A stretch of 64,000 bases of DNA from Phytoseiulus persimilis. Its lineage: Eukaryota; Arthropoda; Arachnida; Mesostigmata; Phytoseiidae. The stretch lies in assembly GCA_037576195.1 (NCBI GenBank), contig CM075101.1, positions 2,914,001 to 2,978,000 of the forward strand, in the 5' to 3' direction. Shown here one piece after another: positions 41,301 to 50,489 of this stretch. Both the position numbers and the translations under genes were made by a program. Position 1 is the first letter of the stretch, and every line of letters starts with the position of its first letter. The notes beneath the pieces were generated by a model. That model did no database searches. It was not told the origin of the DNA and worked only from the letters and a program-made list of their open reading frames with translations.

Positions 41301-43870
41301 ATAGATTCAGAAAACGAAGGCGCGGAGTGTTTCAAGTTCAGTTTCAAGGCGTTCCAGACGGGAGGCTTCAGGCTGCGGAAATGGGCAACAAATAGTTCAG
41401 CGTTAGGTCGAGAGATAGAAAGATCGCTCAGCGACCCAGATGTTCAGGTCTCCTTCGATCAAGAGGATTTCAAATTCCTAGGAATAGGTTGGAACCAGAA
41501 AACAGATCAGCTTCACATAGACGTCGCGCCGGCGATAGAAACACTAGAAGCAAGCATTCCGTCGAAGAGAACCATATTGAAGGGCACAGCACAGATTTTC
41601 GATCCCTTCGGTCTCATTTCTCCGCTCACGGTCAGACCCAAAATACTGCTACAAACATGCTGGAAACAAAAACTCGATTGGAACACAGAGCTGACAGGAG
41701 ACACTCGCAGAGAATTCTTAGAAACTACAGACGCGCTCAAACACGCACGGGAATTTCGCATACAACGGAACATAAACACAAACGAGCGCGACGTCACCCG
41801 AGAACTGCACGTGTTCTGCGACGCGAGCCTGTCGGCACTCGGATGTGTGGCATACATCAGAGAGATGTCGAAACGCGGCGCCGCGCAGATCTTTTTCGTC
41901 GCCTCAAAGGCGAGAGTAGTTCCAATAAAGTCGACCTACTCGATTCATAAGTTAGAGCTCGTCGGGGCAGTCATGGCGGCCAGAATGGGGTCGAGGATTA
42001 AGCAGTATCTCAATTATCATTTCGAGGCGACCCATTACTGGTCCGACAACTCCCCGACGCTACACTGGATCAAAGAGTCGCCGGACAGACTGAAAGTTTT
42101 CGTAGCGAATAGAGTGAGAGAAATTCAATCCCTGACAGCGGCGCCGGAGTGGGACTACGTCACCTCCGCGCAGAACCCGGCCGACCTGTTGAGTCGCGGA
42201 GCAAACATCGCGTCAGAGGAATACAGTTCCATGTGGCTTAAAGGGCCGAGTTGGCTGGCAGAGAAAGGGCGGCCATCAGAAAGGCACTCACTGAACAAGT
42301 TCTTCGAAAGCGAAATAGAGTCAGAAAGGAAAGCGATCAGCATGTTGACGGTAGAGCGAAATCAGTCAATATTGGAGGGCTCCCGATTATCATCTTGGAG
42401 CGTACTGGTCAACTCCACGGCGCGAATCCTCAGGTGGCTTGCAAGCCGATACTCGCCAGCGAGACAATCCCCGCGGGATGCTCCGGTTTCAGCAACCGAG
42501 GCATGGAGAGCAACAGTCAAAGTAATCCAAAGTCTTCAAAAAAGCCAGTTTAGGGCAGAGCTAGAGTCAGACTGTAAGGAAATCCAGAAAGAAAGCAAGC
42601 TGTTCAAATTGACACCGTTCCTGGATGCCGAGGGATTAATTAGGTGTCGTTCCAGATTGGAACGCGGCGAAGAGCGGGTATACGATGAAAAGTACCCAAT
42701 CGTGCTCCAAGGGGAAGCGCACGCCGTTAGACTGCTCATCAGGTTTTTCCATGAGGAAAAATGTTTCCACGTAGGCGGAGTCGCGGCAACATTGAGCATG
42801 TTAAGGAAGAAATACTTCATCCTCGCGGCGCGCAAGGCAGTCAAAGCAGTCCTCAAAGACTGTAAAGTTTGCATGTTATTCCGGATCGAAGCGGCAGCGG
42901 AGCCAGCGCCCCCGATTCCGAATTTCAGGCTGTCAACAGCCCCTCCATTCACGGTTTGCGGAGTAGATCACGCGGGACCAATCAGCTATCGTCTCCCAAG
43001 CGGAGATCTCGCCAAGTCGTACATACTGCTATTCGTGTGCTCGAATACGAGAGCAGTCCAGTTGCAATTGGTTCCAGACCTGTCAGCATACGAATTCTTG
43101 CTGGCATTGAGAAAATTCTTGAGCCGATTCAGCGGAACCACCAGAATCATGTCCGACAACGGGCTCGCGTTCGTTAGAGCAGCCAAGGAGCTGAAGATCA
43201 TCTTCGAGCACGTCAAGTCGCCAGCCGTTCAGCACCACCTGGCTTCCGCAGAGATAGAATGGGAATTTATCACAGCCAGGGCCCCCTGGCAGGGCGGATG
43301 GTGGGAACGCTTGGTGCAGTGCGTAAAAAACCACTTAGGAAGATCTTGGGCAAAAACTCGTTACCGTTCCGGGAGCTGGAGACAATCTTGGCAGAAGTGG
43401 AGGCGATGGTCAACCAGAGACCGCTCACGGCAGTTCAGGGCGACCTCAACGAAGTTGGCGCTCTCTGCCCAGCGGATCTCCTCTACGGCTACAGAGCCAA
43501 ACAGGGTCTCCCGGAAACTAAGTTAAAAGCGAACGACCGCGAAGCGGCGACAGCAATAGTCTACTCAAAGCGTTGGGAACACCAGCGGTCAATTCTGCGC
43601 GCGCTGTGGAAACGGTTCCGGGGAGAGTATCTGTCCTACCTACGTTCCGCGCACATTCGGCCACCGGAGGCTCGCAGACCGATAGCGGTAGGCGACGTTT
43701 GCCTCCTTAAGGACGCAAATCCTTCGCGAGCACACTGGCCGTTGTGTCGCGTTCTTGGTCTGTCCGGCGGGGAGAGAACGGATCGACGCAAGCGATCCTG
43801 TCTAATCAAGACGGCCACAGGCCAAACTCTAAATCGACCAATACAGCTACTATTCCCACTGGAAGTCTAA
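38322..43870 (+). CDS. gag-pol: BEL Gag-Pol polyprotein, one frameshift in integrase
   Basis: ATG at 38322; the frame is open for over 5 kb. Approximate residues: 155-300 DUF1759-type gag (LPKFRGDLKRFREWW), 425-460 zinc knuckles (CFKCLRRNHFAKKC and CERCNRGHYAIMC), 512 protease (FFLDSGSERSYVS), 900-990 reverse transcriptase (VSDIEKAF, YMDDLVF), 1160-1260 RNase H (FCDASLSALGC, HKLELVGAVMAA), 1480-1530 integrase HHCC finger, 1547-1660 integrase core (GVDHAGP, MSDNGLAF, PWQGGWWERLV). In an A6 run at 43324-43329 the frame shifts; the continuation (RKKPLRKILGK onward to DUF5641-like SRAHWPLCRV) is in the next frame to 43870. One extra A would restore the frame, so this copy is one base from intact, or the base is an assembly error. 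Confidence 0.92.
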
Positions 43871-43983
43871 TCGGGTGAGCTGCGGCAGAAGAGGGAAGAA
43901 CGATGTCAGTTATACAAGGAAAAGACGGCCTTCCAAAAGGAAAAATCGAGTATATTTCGGAATCACCAGAGACATATTACAAA
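43871..43983. other. BEL pol 3' flank
   Basis: A short purine-rich stretch after the pol stop (AGAGGGAAGAACGATG; CCAAAAGGAAAAATCGAG) with no separate gene. It ends where the antisense ORF stops. Confidence 0.4.
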
Positions 43984-44415
43984 TCAGACAAAGGGGGACA
44001 GGTGGCGGCTGCGCGCCAGCCCCATCTCGAACGCGTTGGTCTGAGTGCCCACCTCCTTGGAGGGACACTCTGGGGTGGAGGAGCTCTCCGGGGCGGGGGT
44101 CTCGGCGGATTGTGGGGGCACCGCTCCAGGCGGCCCGCTGGACGGGCCCACCTCTCGCAGGTCCGCCACCGCGGCGTGGACGGCATCGACGAGCACGGAC
44201 GGGACGTGCAGTGGGGGCGGGTTCCGCGTTCCGCGGCGTCGGGCGACGGTGGCACTCACGTAGAAGGGCTGGCGGGTTTCCGGTGTGGCATTGTCCCACA
44301 CGCGTCTCGCGGCGGCCCGGAGGTGGGCATACGGGGTCCGGGCGAAGTGTCCGGACACGGACAACGAAACAACCAAGACGCCCAACGGGCTGCGCTCGAA
44401 ACTCGATAGAGACAT
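43984..44415 (-). CDS. BEL antisense ORF, GC3-rich, unknown function
   Basis: On the strand opposite to gag-pol, an ATG at 44415 opens 143 codons ending at 43984 (TGA). Codon third positions are strongly G/C (runs such as GCC CAC CTC CGG GCC GCC GCG), and the product looks like a real protein: an amphipathic HLRAAARRVWDNA region, FYVSATVARRRG, then a Pro/Ser-rich tail with CPSKEVGTQ. It has no signal peptide, membrane helix or recognised domain. Overlapping plus-strand ORFs across the same bases show less orderly codon use. It lies between pol and the 3' LTR, where some retroelements keep antisense or accessory genes. It may be captured host sequence. Confidence 0.4.
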   Translation of the reverse strand: MSLSSFERSPLGVLVVSLSVSGHFARTPYAHLRAAARRVWDNATPETRQPFYVSATVARRRGTRNPPPLHVPSVLVDAVHAAVADLREVGPSSGPPGAVPPQSAETPAPESSSTPECPSKEVGTQTNAFEMGLARSRHLSPFV

Positions 44416-44723
44416 CGCGTGGTGCAGGGTCACAAAACGACTCGGGGAATGATTTCGGAAGTTCGGAAAAGCCAGAGTTTCAGTCCGTGGGAAAGGGAAA
44501 ATGTCGGTGTCCTCTCAGAATTGGCGAGATTTCCGTCTCGTTAAGGCTCACCCCGTGTCGGGTTCAAGACCTCAATCGCTCGAATTTCGGAAGTCTCGGT
44601 TGCACCACGCGCTAGTTCTAGATACTCAAATTCTCAAGTTCCGGTCGACCATCTCGGGTCACCAAAATGTGTCAAAAGTGCTCTAGGCAGGAAACCAGTG
44701 TAAATTGAGAATTTGGCCGGGAG
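44416..44723. other. BEL 3' untranslated region
   Basis: No credible ORF. The sequence just before the 3' LTR (GGCCGGGAG) is a poor polypurine tract; a better purine run was not found within 50 bp. Confidence 0.4.
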
Positions 44724-45016
44724 TGTCACGCACTCGACAGAGTGCTTCAGGGTTTATTGATAAATACCGAATAAAGTACATCCTCAACTGTACGCCGCGT
44801 GCTGTTCTCTCCGTGCGACCGGCCCACTGCGCATGCGCCGGCAGTGGCGATGCCGGTGGGCGGCCGACAGTCGGTCGGCAGTCAGGTGTCTCACAGCGTT
44901 TGAGAGACAACGCACCGAGCACAAGAGAGAGCGGCCACGACGGCGTCTACAGGAGGATTCCAGATCCAGACCAGAGTATTCCCTCTTGTAGAGTAAGCCC
45001 AAACTGTGGCATCACA
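44724..45016 (+). repeat. BEL 3' LTR
   Basis: A 293-bp copy of 37612-37904, followed by the target duplication ACAAC (45017-45021). Confidence 0.95.
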
Positions 45017-45021
45017 ACAAC

Positions 45022-45243
45022 TTTGTAGGCGTCACCGCTGTTTTGCAGGACCACGGTGACCAGTGAAGACCACGCGAGCCAGTTTCTGCCATCATCAGCC
45101 AATGTGATGCTGCATGCATGATTGGATTTTGAGCCAGATCCGCTTGCGGAAGAGGAGTCAGCCATCACTCTCTCTTCAGGAGACTCTAGGAGCTCGTAAT
45201 CGTCAAGATTAAACGAAGCTTCGGTCTCTGGAGCACTTTGCAT
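45022..45243 (-). CDS. gag-pol: Copia-1 Gag N-terminal part, separated by the BEL insertion
   Basis: ATG at 45243 (CGCCCATGC context) opens 74 codons up to the BEL target duplication. The sequence is acidic at first (NLDDYELLESPEE) and includes the Copia gag motif ITLADDGRNWLAW. Skipping BEL and one copy of ACAAC continues at 37611 in the same frame. This shows that gag was intact when BEL arrived and that BEL is the only break in the gene. Confidence 0.85.
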
Positions 45244-45365
45244 GGGCCGAAAAAATATACCTGACTGCAACTGTATTAGCTGAGCTGTAGCTAGGTGAGT
45301 AGGTAGAGGTCAGCTTACCCGACAGTAGTCGATCGCGAAGTCACGCTGTGTCGTCACGTAGCGAA

Positions 45366-45381
45366 TACGTGGCTGATAACG
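45366..45381 (-). promoter_or_regulatory. Copia-1 primer-binding site
   Basis: On the minus strand CGTTATCAGCCACGTA follows the LTR end directly. It is the Copia-2 motif with one inserted C after CGTTATCAG. Confidence 0.55.
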
Positions 45382-45842
45382 TGATAGGACTGGAAGTCGT
45401 AGGGTTTGAAGGTAGAGGATCGAAGGTGTGGAACACTAGCTCAGTTGACAACAAGAGTGACAACGCAAGAGACGTGTAGAGTAGAAGGCTCTGTACCACA
45501 GTGAAGTTTATTCGAAAAGAGGGTCCTTATATACCTAGAAGGGGAGCGTAGCTCTCCCATGATTGGTCTAGAGTCCAGACACCAGATGAGTCACATCTTA
45601 ACATAAGTTGACAGATGGTCTAGTTTGTAGGTCGGAGGGGTTGTAATCCCGACTCCGTACTCTTGGTTTTATGTGGACTGTCTGTATCAGTCCCTTACAT
45701 CTGCTGTCGGGGTTGGAACCCCGATTTCGTTGCATTTCCCAGACGTCGTGACTTGGGAGTACTGTGAGTCATCTGAGTGTGTCATGCTCTCAGACGCGTG
45801 CGAGATCTGAGCCCGACAGGCTTCAGATTCTGATCTCCAACA
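45382..45842 (-). repeat. Copia-1 5' LTR
   Basis: A 461-bp copy of 27762-28222 with one visible difference (45512). Here the minus strand reads AATAAA at the presumed polyadenylation signal, next to the TATA box TATATAAGG. The target duplication AGATA follows at 45843-45847. Confidence 0.9.
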
Positions 45843-45860
45843 AGATAAAAGTTCTAAGCC

Positions 45861-47370
45861 ATGTCCGCAAGTAACGGTGATACCGGCAGAGTGAATGCAG
45901 GCAAGTCTACCCCAAACAATAGTCAAACGGATGGGGATCAATTCAAGATTTCCAGCTGTCCGGTCACGCTTGCAGAAAACGGCTCAAACTATTCAGTATG
46001 GCACTCCATTGTGATCGTCTACCTCAGTGACGAACCAATGATCTGGAGGATAGTTGAAGGCGAATTGACGAAAATTGAGAAAGAGATACTAGATGATGTC
46101 GAAAAGAAGTCGAATGCGGAGTTTGAGATTTGGAATCAGGGAGCCAGGATGGCCTTGTTTGGATGCATTAACAGTTCTTTAGCATCCACTCTCTTTCATA
46201 ATGAGACTCAGACAATTAAGGCAAAAACCATGTGGGACCGCATGAATGACAAATTCATGGAAATGACTGGTGCCCAGAAGAGGGCTGTCGTTCCCGGTCG
46301 TCTCCCGGTTCACACACTCCAGAATCCCAAAATGTCACAGCTTTCTTAAAGATTGTGCAAAAGCTGACTGACATCAAAATGAGTTATCCAAATGAGGTCC
46401 TCGGCTCTCGTTTACTACAGGCCCTGCCGAATTCTCGGGAACCATTCAAAATGTCCCGGGCAACTAGATCAGATACTGAGAATTTGACCATCCGTGTGCG
46501 ATAATCATCGCTGAATCATACAGAAGAGGTTCGATCGACAAGGTGGACACCTCCACGGCTTCATTCTCACAAATAAGAATGAGCGGCAGACCATACCGTG
46601 GCAGAGGTCGCGGTCGGTTCCACAGAGGAAACCGGTTCCAGCGACAGCCGCGTAGAGGAAACCCAAGGTCCATGCTGACACGCTACAAGTGTCATAAGCC
46701 CGGTCACCTGATGAAGGACTGTCGCAGCTCCGACAGCAATTGTCCAAGAGGCCCATCTGGAGGTCCCAGAGGAAGGGATCCCAGAAGGAACTGGGGAGGC
46801 AGAAGACCTCAGTTCAATGTAGCCGAAGCTCTCACAATGATGGAAGTGGATGACTCGCGTAAACCGGTCGAAACCGTAAGGCGCTCGGAGTCAAGTCTCC
46901 CAGAAGTCTTCGAAGCAAGTGGTTACAACAGTAACAATCCATCCGAATCAGGCTATCTATTGATTGATGGCGGGTCGACCCACCACATAATGAATAACAG
47001 TCGTTGGTTCAGTGAATTGGACAGGCACTCCGACATCCGGAAAGTTAAGGTTGGAAGCTGCCACAGACTGCGGGTTCAGGGCCATGGCACCGTTCCCTCA
47101 ACTTTCGGAGAAGATAACCAGCAAGTCAAACTAATACTTGAGAATGTACTGTACGTGCCCCGGATGAGAAAGAATCTCTTAAGTGTGAGCAAGCTGATTG
47201 AAAATGGCTACGAGATATGCGCAAGTAAAAAAGAAATGATGCTCTGCAAAGGAGATGAAAGAATTCGTGCACCAGAAGCGAATGTCTTGTACAAGCTCAG
47301 AGCTAGCAGATGTAAACAAAGCTGCGTCGTCTGCTACGGTGAACACAACACGTGGCTGAGCACTCTGGTC
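45861..47370 (+). pseudogene. Copia-2 gag and protease, decayed
   Basis: ATG at 45861 opens gag with the motif VTLAENGSNYSVW, parallel to Copia-1. The frame breaks near 46300. In another frame, 46543-47400 carries an Arg/Gly-rich tail and a zinc knuckle near 46685 whose first Cys has become Arg (TRYKCHKPGHLMKDC). The protease near 46960 reads LLIDGGSTHHI, with Gly in place of the Ser of the usual DSG. The segment ends with NVLYVPRMRKNLLSVSKL and LYKLRAS and is then cut by a LINE. Confidence 0.8.
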
Positions 47371-47475
47371 AAAAAAACCCGAAAAAAGAGGAGAAAATAA
47401 GCCTGGGAAAGGCTGTGAGAGTGCGTAAAGTTGCAGAATCGTACCAGGAACGAGGAGGTAAGAAATAATACCAAA

Positions 47476-48645
47476 ATGCCTCAGTTCACATGTGCCCCAT
47501 GCGAAAACAGCGTGCGGGAAGCCGAGAAGGCGGCAGGCCAGAATTGTGCCTACTGTGTCTGGAAGCAGAATTTGCTTCGAGATGCAAACCTTCAGGTAGC
47601 CGCTATGGCGGAACAGATTAGGAAACTTGAGGAAGACCTGAGAAAACAGGTCAGGCTCACCGCCGAGGCAGTAGAAGCCCGCGGTCAAGCCCTCAACCAA
47701 CTAGCCGTAGAATTGACACGGCGCTCGGGCGCGGAACAGACAGCACCGACAGACTCGCAGAATAGCGAGGAAATGGAGCAAGGCGAGATCAATACGGATC
47801 CAACGTCATGCGCCTACCTGATTGGAGAAGAATATCTCGAAGCAATCAATCAGGAGAGAATATTGACAGGCATGCTGGGAAAGAAGTGTGTCCTGAGAGC
47901 TAGGCCTACATTGGTCGCCGCGCACTTCGAAGTAGCAGAAAAGCTACTGAACGAAGGTGACGCAGATTACTACCACATATTCCTGGAAATTGGGATGTGT
48001 AATATCAAAGATGCAGAATTTAGGCCTTGGAAAGGTAAAGACCTGGCGGAAGACATAATCAGGGGGATAGAAAACATCCTAGCTAACCCTAAAGTGATTT
48101 CCCTCACATGGATGAGTTTACCGGAAAAAGGTGAAACACTAGAACCCGCCAGAGTGGTCAACCGACTAGTGGAAAAGTGGCTCGAAAGAGAGCCAAATAA
48201 ATGCAGCCTCTTCAATATGAGAGGCCTTTATTTCAATAACACTCTATTCCACAATGAACGCCTCACCAGAAACGGTGTAATCGAGACTGGAAAACGAATA
48301 GTCTCGTGGTATATGGAAGCGTTGAAGCTCGGAAAAAAAGAGCAAGAGGAGCTCCGAGCAAATATGCGAAGAGCGAAAGCTAAGGTCCTCGAAAAAGAGG
48401 AAGAGAATAAAAGAGAAGCCTTCGGCAGAATAGCCAGAGGCACAGACCATCCCGGTAGAGGGAGAGGCTCCACCCGGGGGAATGGTCGAGGCCGCGAAAT
48501 AGCGGACCTCGACATATATCAATTCCAGGCATGCCCCCCTCCCCCCCCCCCCCCCCACCCAGCAGAGGGAAATGCCACAATGGGCGAGGGGAACAAGAGG
48601 AAGGGCGAGAAACCAGCCCTACAACCCTGCACCATCGCGACATGA
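47476..48645 (+). CDS. LINE ORF1, intact-looking, function unassigned
   Basis: From ATG at 47476 the product is 389 residues. The N-terminus has paired cysteines (CAPC and, after 14 residues, CAYC), then a coiled coil (MAEQIRKLEEDLRKQ...). The middle is a soluble-looking domain with LVAAHFEVAEKLLNEGDADY and LARMF-like helices. The C-terminus is Arg/Gly-rich (GRGRGSTRGNGRGRE), then a proline run encoded by a C-rich tract near 48535. ORF1 proteins of LINEs bind RNA as multimers; the coiled coil and basic tail fit this. No PHD or RRM was recognised. The frame is free of stops although ORF2 is broken. Confidence 0.6.
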   Translation: MPQFTCAPCENSVREAEKAAGQNCAYCVWKQNLLRDANLQVAAMAEQIRKLEEDLRKQVRLTAEAVEARGQALNQLAVELTRRSGAEQTAPTDSQNSEEMEQGEINTDPTSCAYLIGEEYLEAINQERILTGMLGKKCVLRARPTLVAAHFEVAEKLLNEGDADYYHIFLEIGMCNIKDAEFRPWKGKDLAEDIIRGIENILANPKVISLTWMSLPEKGETLEPARVVNRLVEKWLEREPNKCSLFNMRGLYFNNTLFHNERLTRNGVIETGKRIVSWYMEALKLGKKEQEELRANMRRAKAKVLEKEEENKREAFGRIARGTDHPGRGRGSTRGNGRGREIADLDIYQFQACPPPPPPPHPAEGNATMGEGNKRKGEKPALQPCTIAT

Positions 48646-48763
48646 AGGAAGAAGGGGGCGGTGACAGAAGCAGTCCCCCCCTGGAACTGCGAGCCCGAAG
48701 GATAGAATAAATCCAAGGAGAAGGAGAGGGAGAAGGCACAGAATAGTGAATAAAATCCCCGAA

Positions 48764-50363
48764 ATGGGCTCCGAGCGAAAAGTCGCATCCAAATTCGAAA
48801 TAGCTGTTCTCAATCTTAGGGGGGGACGGGAAGAGAGTAAATGGAATAATCTGATTAGGGAAGTCTTCTCAGAAAATGAAAGCGAAAAAGAAGGAGTGGC
48901 TAGGGGAATCATCCTAGTGAATGAAACGTGGCTGATTAACGATGAAATGCCACCCAACATACCCAGATATAACTGGGTAGGGAGTAATCGGACAGGCCTG
49001 ACCGAGAGAAATGCGAAGGCAGGAGTGGGCATTCTCATACCGAACAACTGGCTTCCAGAACAGGCAGAGATTTCGCAGCTACTAGAATCGAGATAGGATC
49101 GACCGAATGGCTGTTCATATCAGTATACGTAGCCCACGAAAAAGGGGGGCAAAACGCGAGACTGTTCGAAGAATTAACAGAGACGCCCAACCAAGACGGA
49201 ACAGGGAAAACTCATGTCATCGTGGCCGGGGACATGAATGCTCATATATCCCAATTCGCGGGACGTGAGGACGCAAGAGGTTGGCTACTGAAGAATTTCG
49301 TAAGTCAAAATGGGCTTATTATAGCCAACCTGTCGGACAGATGCCAAGGCAGACGAACACGGAAAACCGCTGTGATTGACTACATCCTCTGTAACGCCAA
49401 CGCGTTCGAGAAGCTCGAACAAATGCAGGTAGACGAGGACAGAGTACGGGAGGAAAAGTACGATCTGGGAGGAAAAAGCAGAGAAAGTGATCAGACAAAT
49501 GCACGCCAAGTCACTGTGGAGATTCAACAGATTCGAAGTCACAAAGATACAATGGAAAAGAACAGCAGTCCCAGCACTAACGTATGGAAACTCGGTTACA
49601 ACCATGCCCGCCGAAAGCGGAAACGGCTCGAAAACCTGCAACGCGAAGCAGGACGGTGGGCCTTGGGACAACCGAACGCGAACACCGCCGTCGAATTCAT
49701 AGACGGAGAACTAGGATGGTCACCCTTCGAGGCACGCGAAACGAAACCGAAACTCATGTACTCTGCCAGAATAAGCGGAATGAATGAAGCCAGGTGGCCA
49801 AAAGCGATCCATACCATGCTGGAGATCACAAATACGGAAACCTCATTGAAGAAAAGAATCAACCAAGTTAAGAAACGATTCAAATGCCAGGAATTGAAAG
49901 AACTATCAACCAGCGAGTCAAGGATGGGTCTCAAAAGCTACAAGAAATATGTGGAAGAGACGCTGGACAACAAGATGGATAAGGAATGGCGAAAGGGTAT
50001 GTCGGAAAAGAGAACGCTTGACCGATATCGCCATTTCAAAAAGCTCGAGGAAATATCGAACACATATACGATAACAGTAGAGGCAGTCGACTGCTCGCGA
50101 ACGCCAGAGCGGGATGTCTACAGACTAGGAAATACAGGTCAAGATACATAGACATCGAAGCGATCTGCCAACGGTGCGGAAGGGAGGACGAAACTATGGA
50201 GCATGTGCTTCTTGAATGCGAAGAAACCCCAGATGCTGAGTGTATAATACAGAAAATACTAGGACTACACGAAGAGAGCACACCAAGAATGATATTCGAC
50301 ACCAAGAGAATACTTGAGAAGTGGGAACGGAAAAACGACCCAGACCGTATGTCCGAGAAATAA
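48764..50363 (+). pseudogene. LINE ORF2: endonuclease joined to C-terminal domain, RT missing
   Basis: The start (ATG at 48764) gives an AP-endonuclease N-terminus (IAVLNLRGGREESKW, LVNETWLIND). After a shift near 49065 the frame continues with VIVAGDMNAHISQFAG and VIDYILCN. At about 49500 it passes directly into sequence normally found after the reverse transcriptase (LENLQREAGRWALG, IDGELGWSPFEARE). After another shift near 50090 a Cys/His cluster CQRCGREDETMEHVLLEC (about 50168-50221) ends the protein before the stop at 50361. No YxDD box or any palm motif lies between. Confidence 0.7.
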
Positions 50364-50489
50364 TAATAACCGCACCGTCGACCAGCTGAGTCATCGCCCC
50401 GTGTTAAGGGTCTTCAGCTATATTTGGAATGAAAATACAGCATGAAGATGGTCAATAAACAATCAATCAATCAATCAATCAACAAAACC

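Larger units (their letters stand above)
37612..45016 (+). mobile_element. BEL/Pao retrotransposon, very young insertion
   Basis: Two 293-bp LTRs, identical by eye, bound a 7405-bp element that starts TGTCACG and ends ATCACA. The 5-bp target duplication ACAAC is present at 37607-37611 and 45017-45021, the size expected for BEL/Pao. The single long frame has the BEL order Gag, protease, reverse transcriptase, RNase H, integrase. The element is inserted in codon 75 or so of Copia-1 gag. It has an unusual GC-rich antisense ORF between pol and the 3' LTR. Confidence 0.95.
27762..45842 (-). mobile_element. Copia-1: young Ty1/copia element with accessory genes, interrupted by BEL
   Basis: Identical-length LTRs (461 bp) bound the element and the 5-bp sequence AGATA flanks it on both sides (27757-27761 and 45843-45847). 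It reads right to left: 5' LTR, primer site, gag-pol, a 5.5-kb accessory region, polypurine tract, 3' LTR. A BEL element (37612-45016) sits within gag. Without BEL the length is about 10.7 kb, against about 5 kb for ordinary Copia elements. The excess is the region 28223-33711, which carries at least three additional ORFs. Confidence 0.9.
47371..50489 (+). mobile_element. Internally deleted LINE inside Copia-2
   Basis: The insertion interrupts Copia-2 between its protease and pre-integrase segments. It has an ORF1, an endonuclease, a C-terminal Cys/His domain and an (AATC)n tail at about 50459-50482, but no reverse transcriptase. A possible target duplication GGTCAA lies at about 47369 and 50490. 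The loss of roughly 2 kb of ORF2 makes this copy dependent on another element. Confidence 0.7.

Noticed and set aside
43324-43329. Programmed ribosomal frameshift in BEL
   Set aside because: It lies within the integrase rather than at a gag/pol boundary, and the protein is otherwise one frame; an indel in an A run is simpler.
43903-44409. 168-codon plus-strand ORF in BEL as an env gene
   Set aside because: Gly/Arg-rich composition fits a shadow of the minus-strand frame, which has the ordered G/C third positions; no signal peptide or membrane segment.
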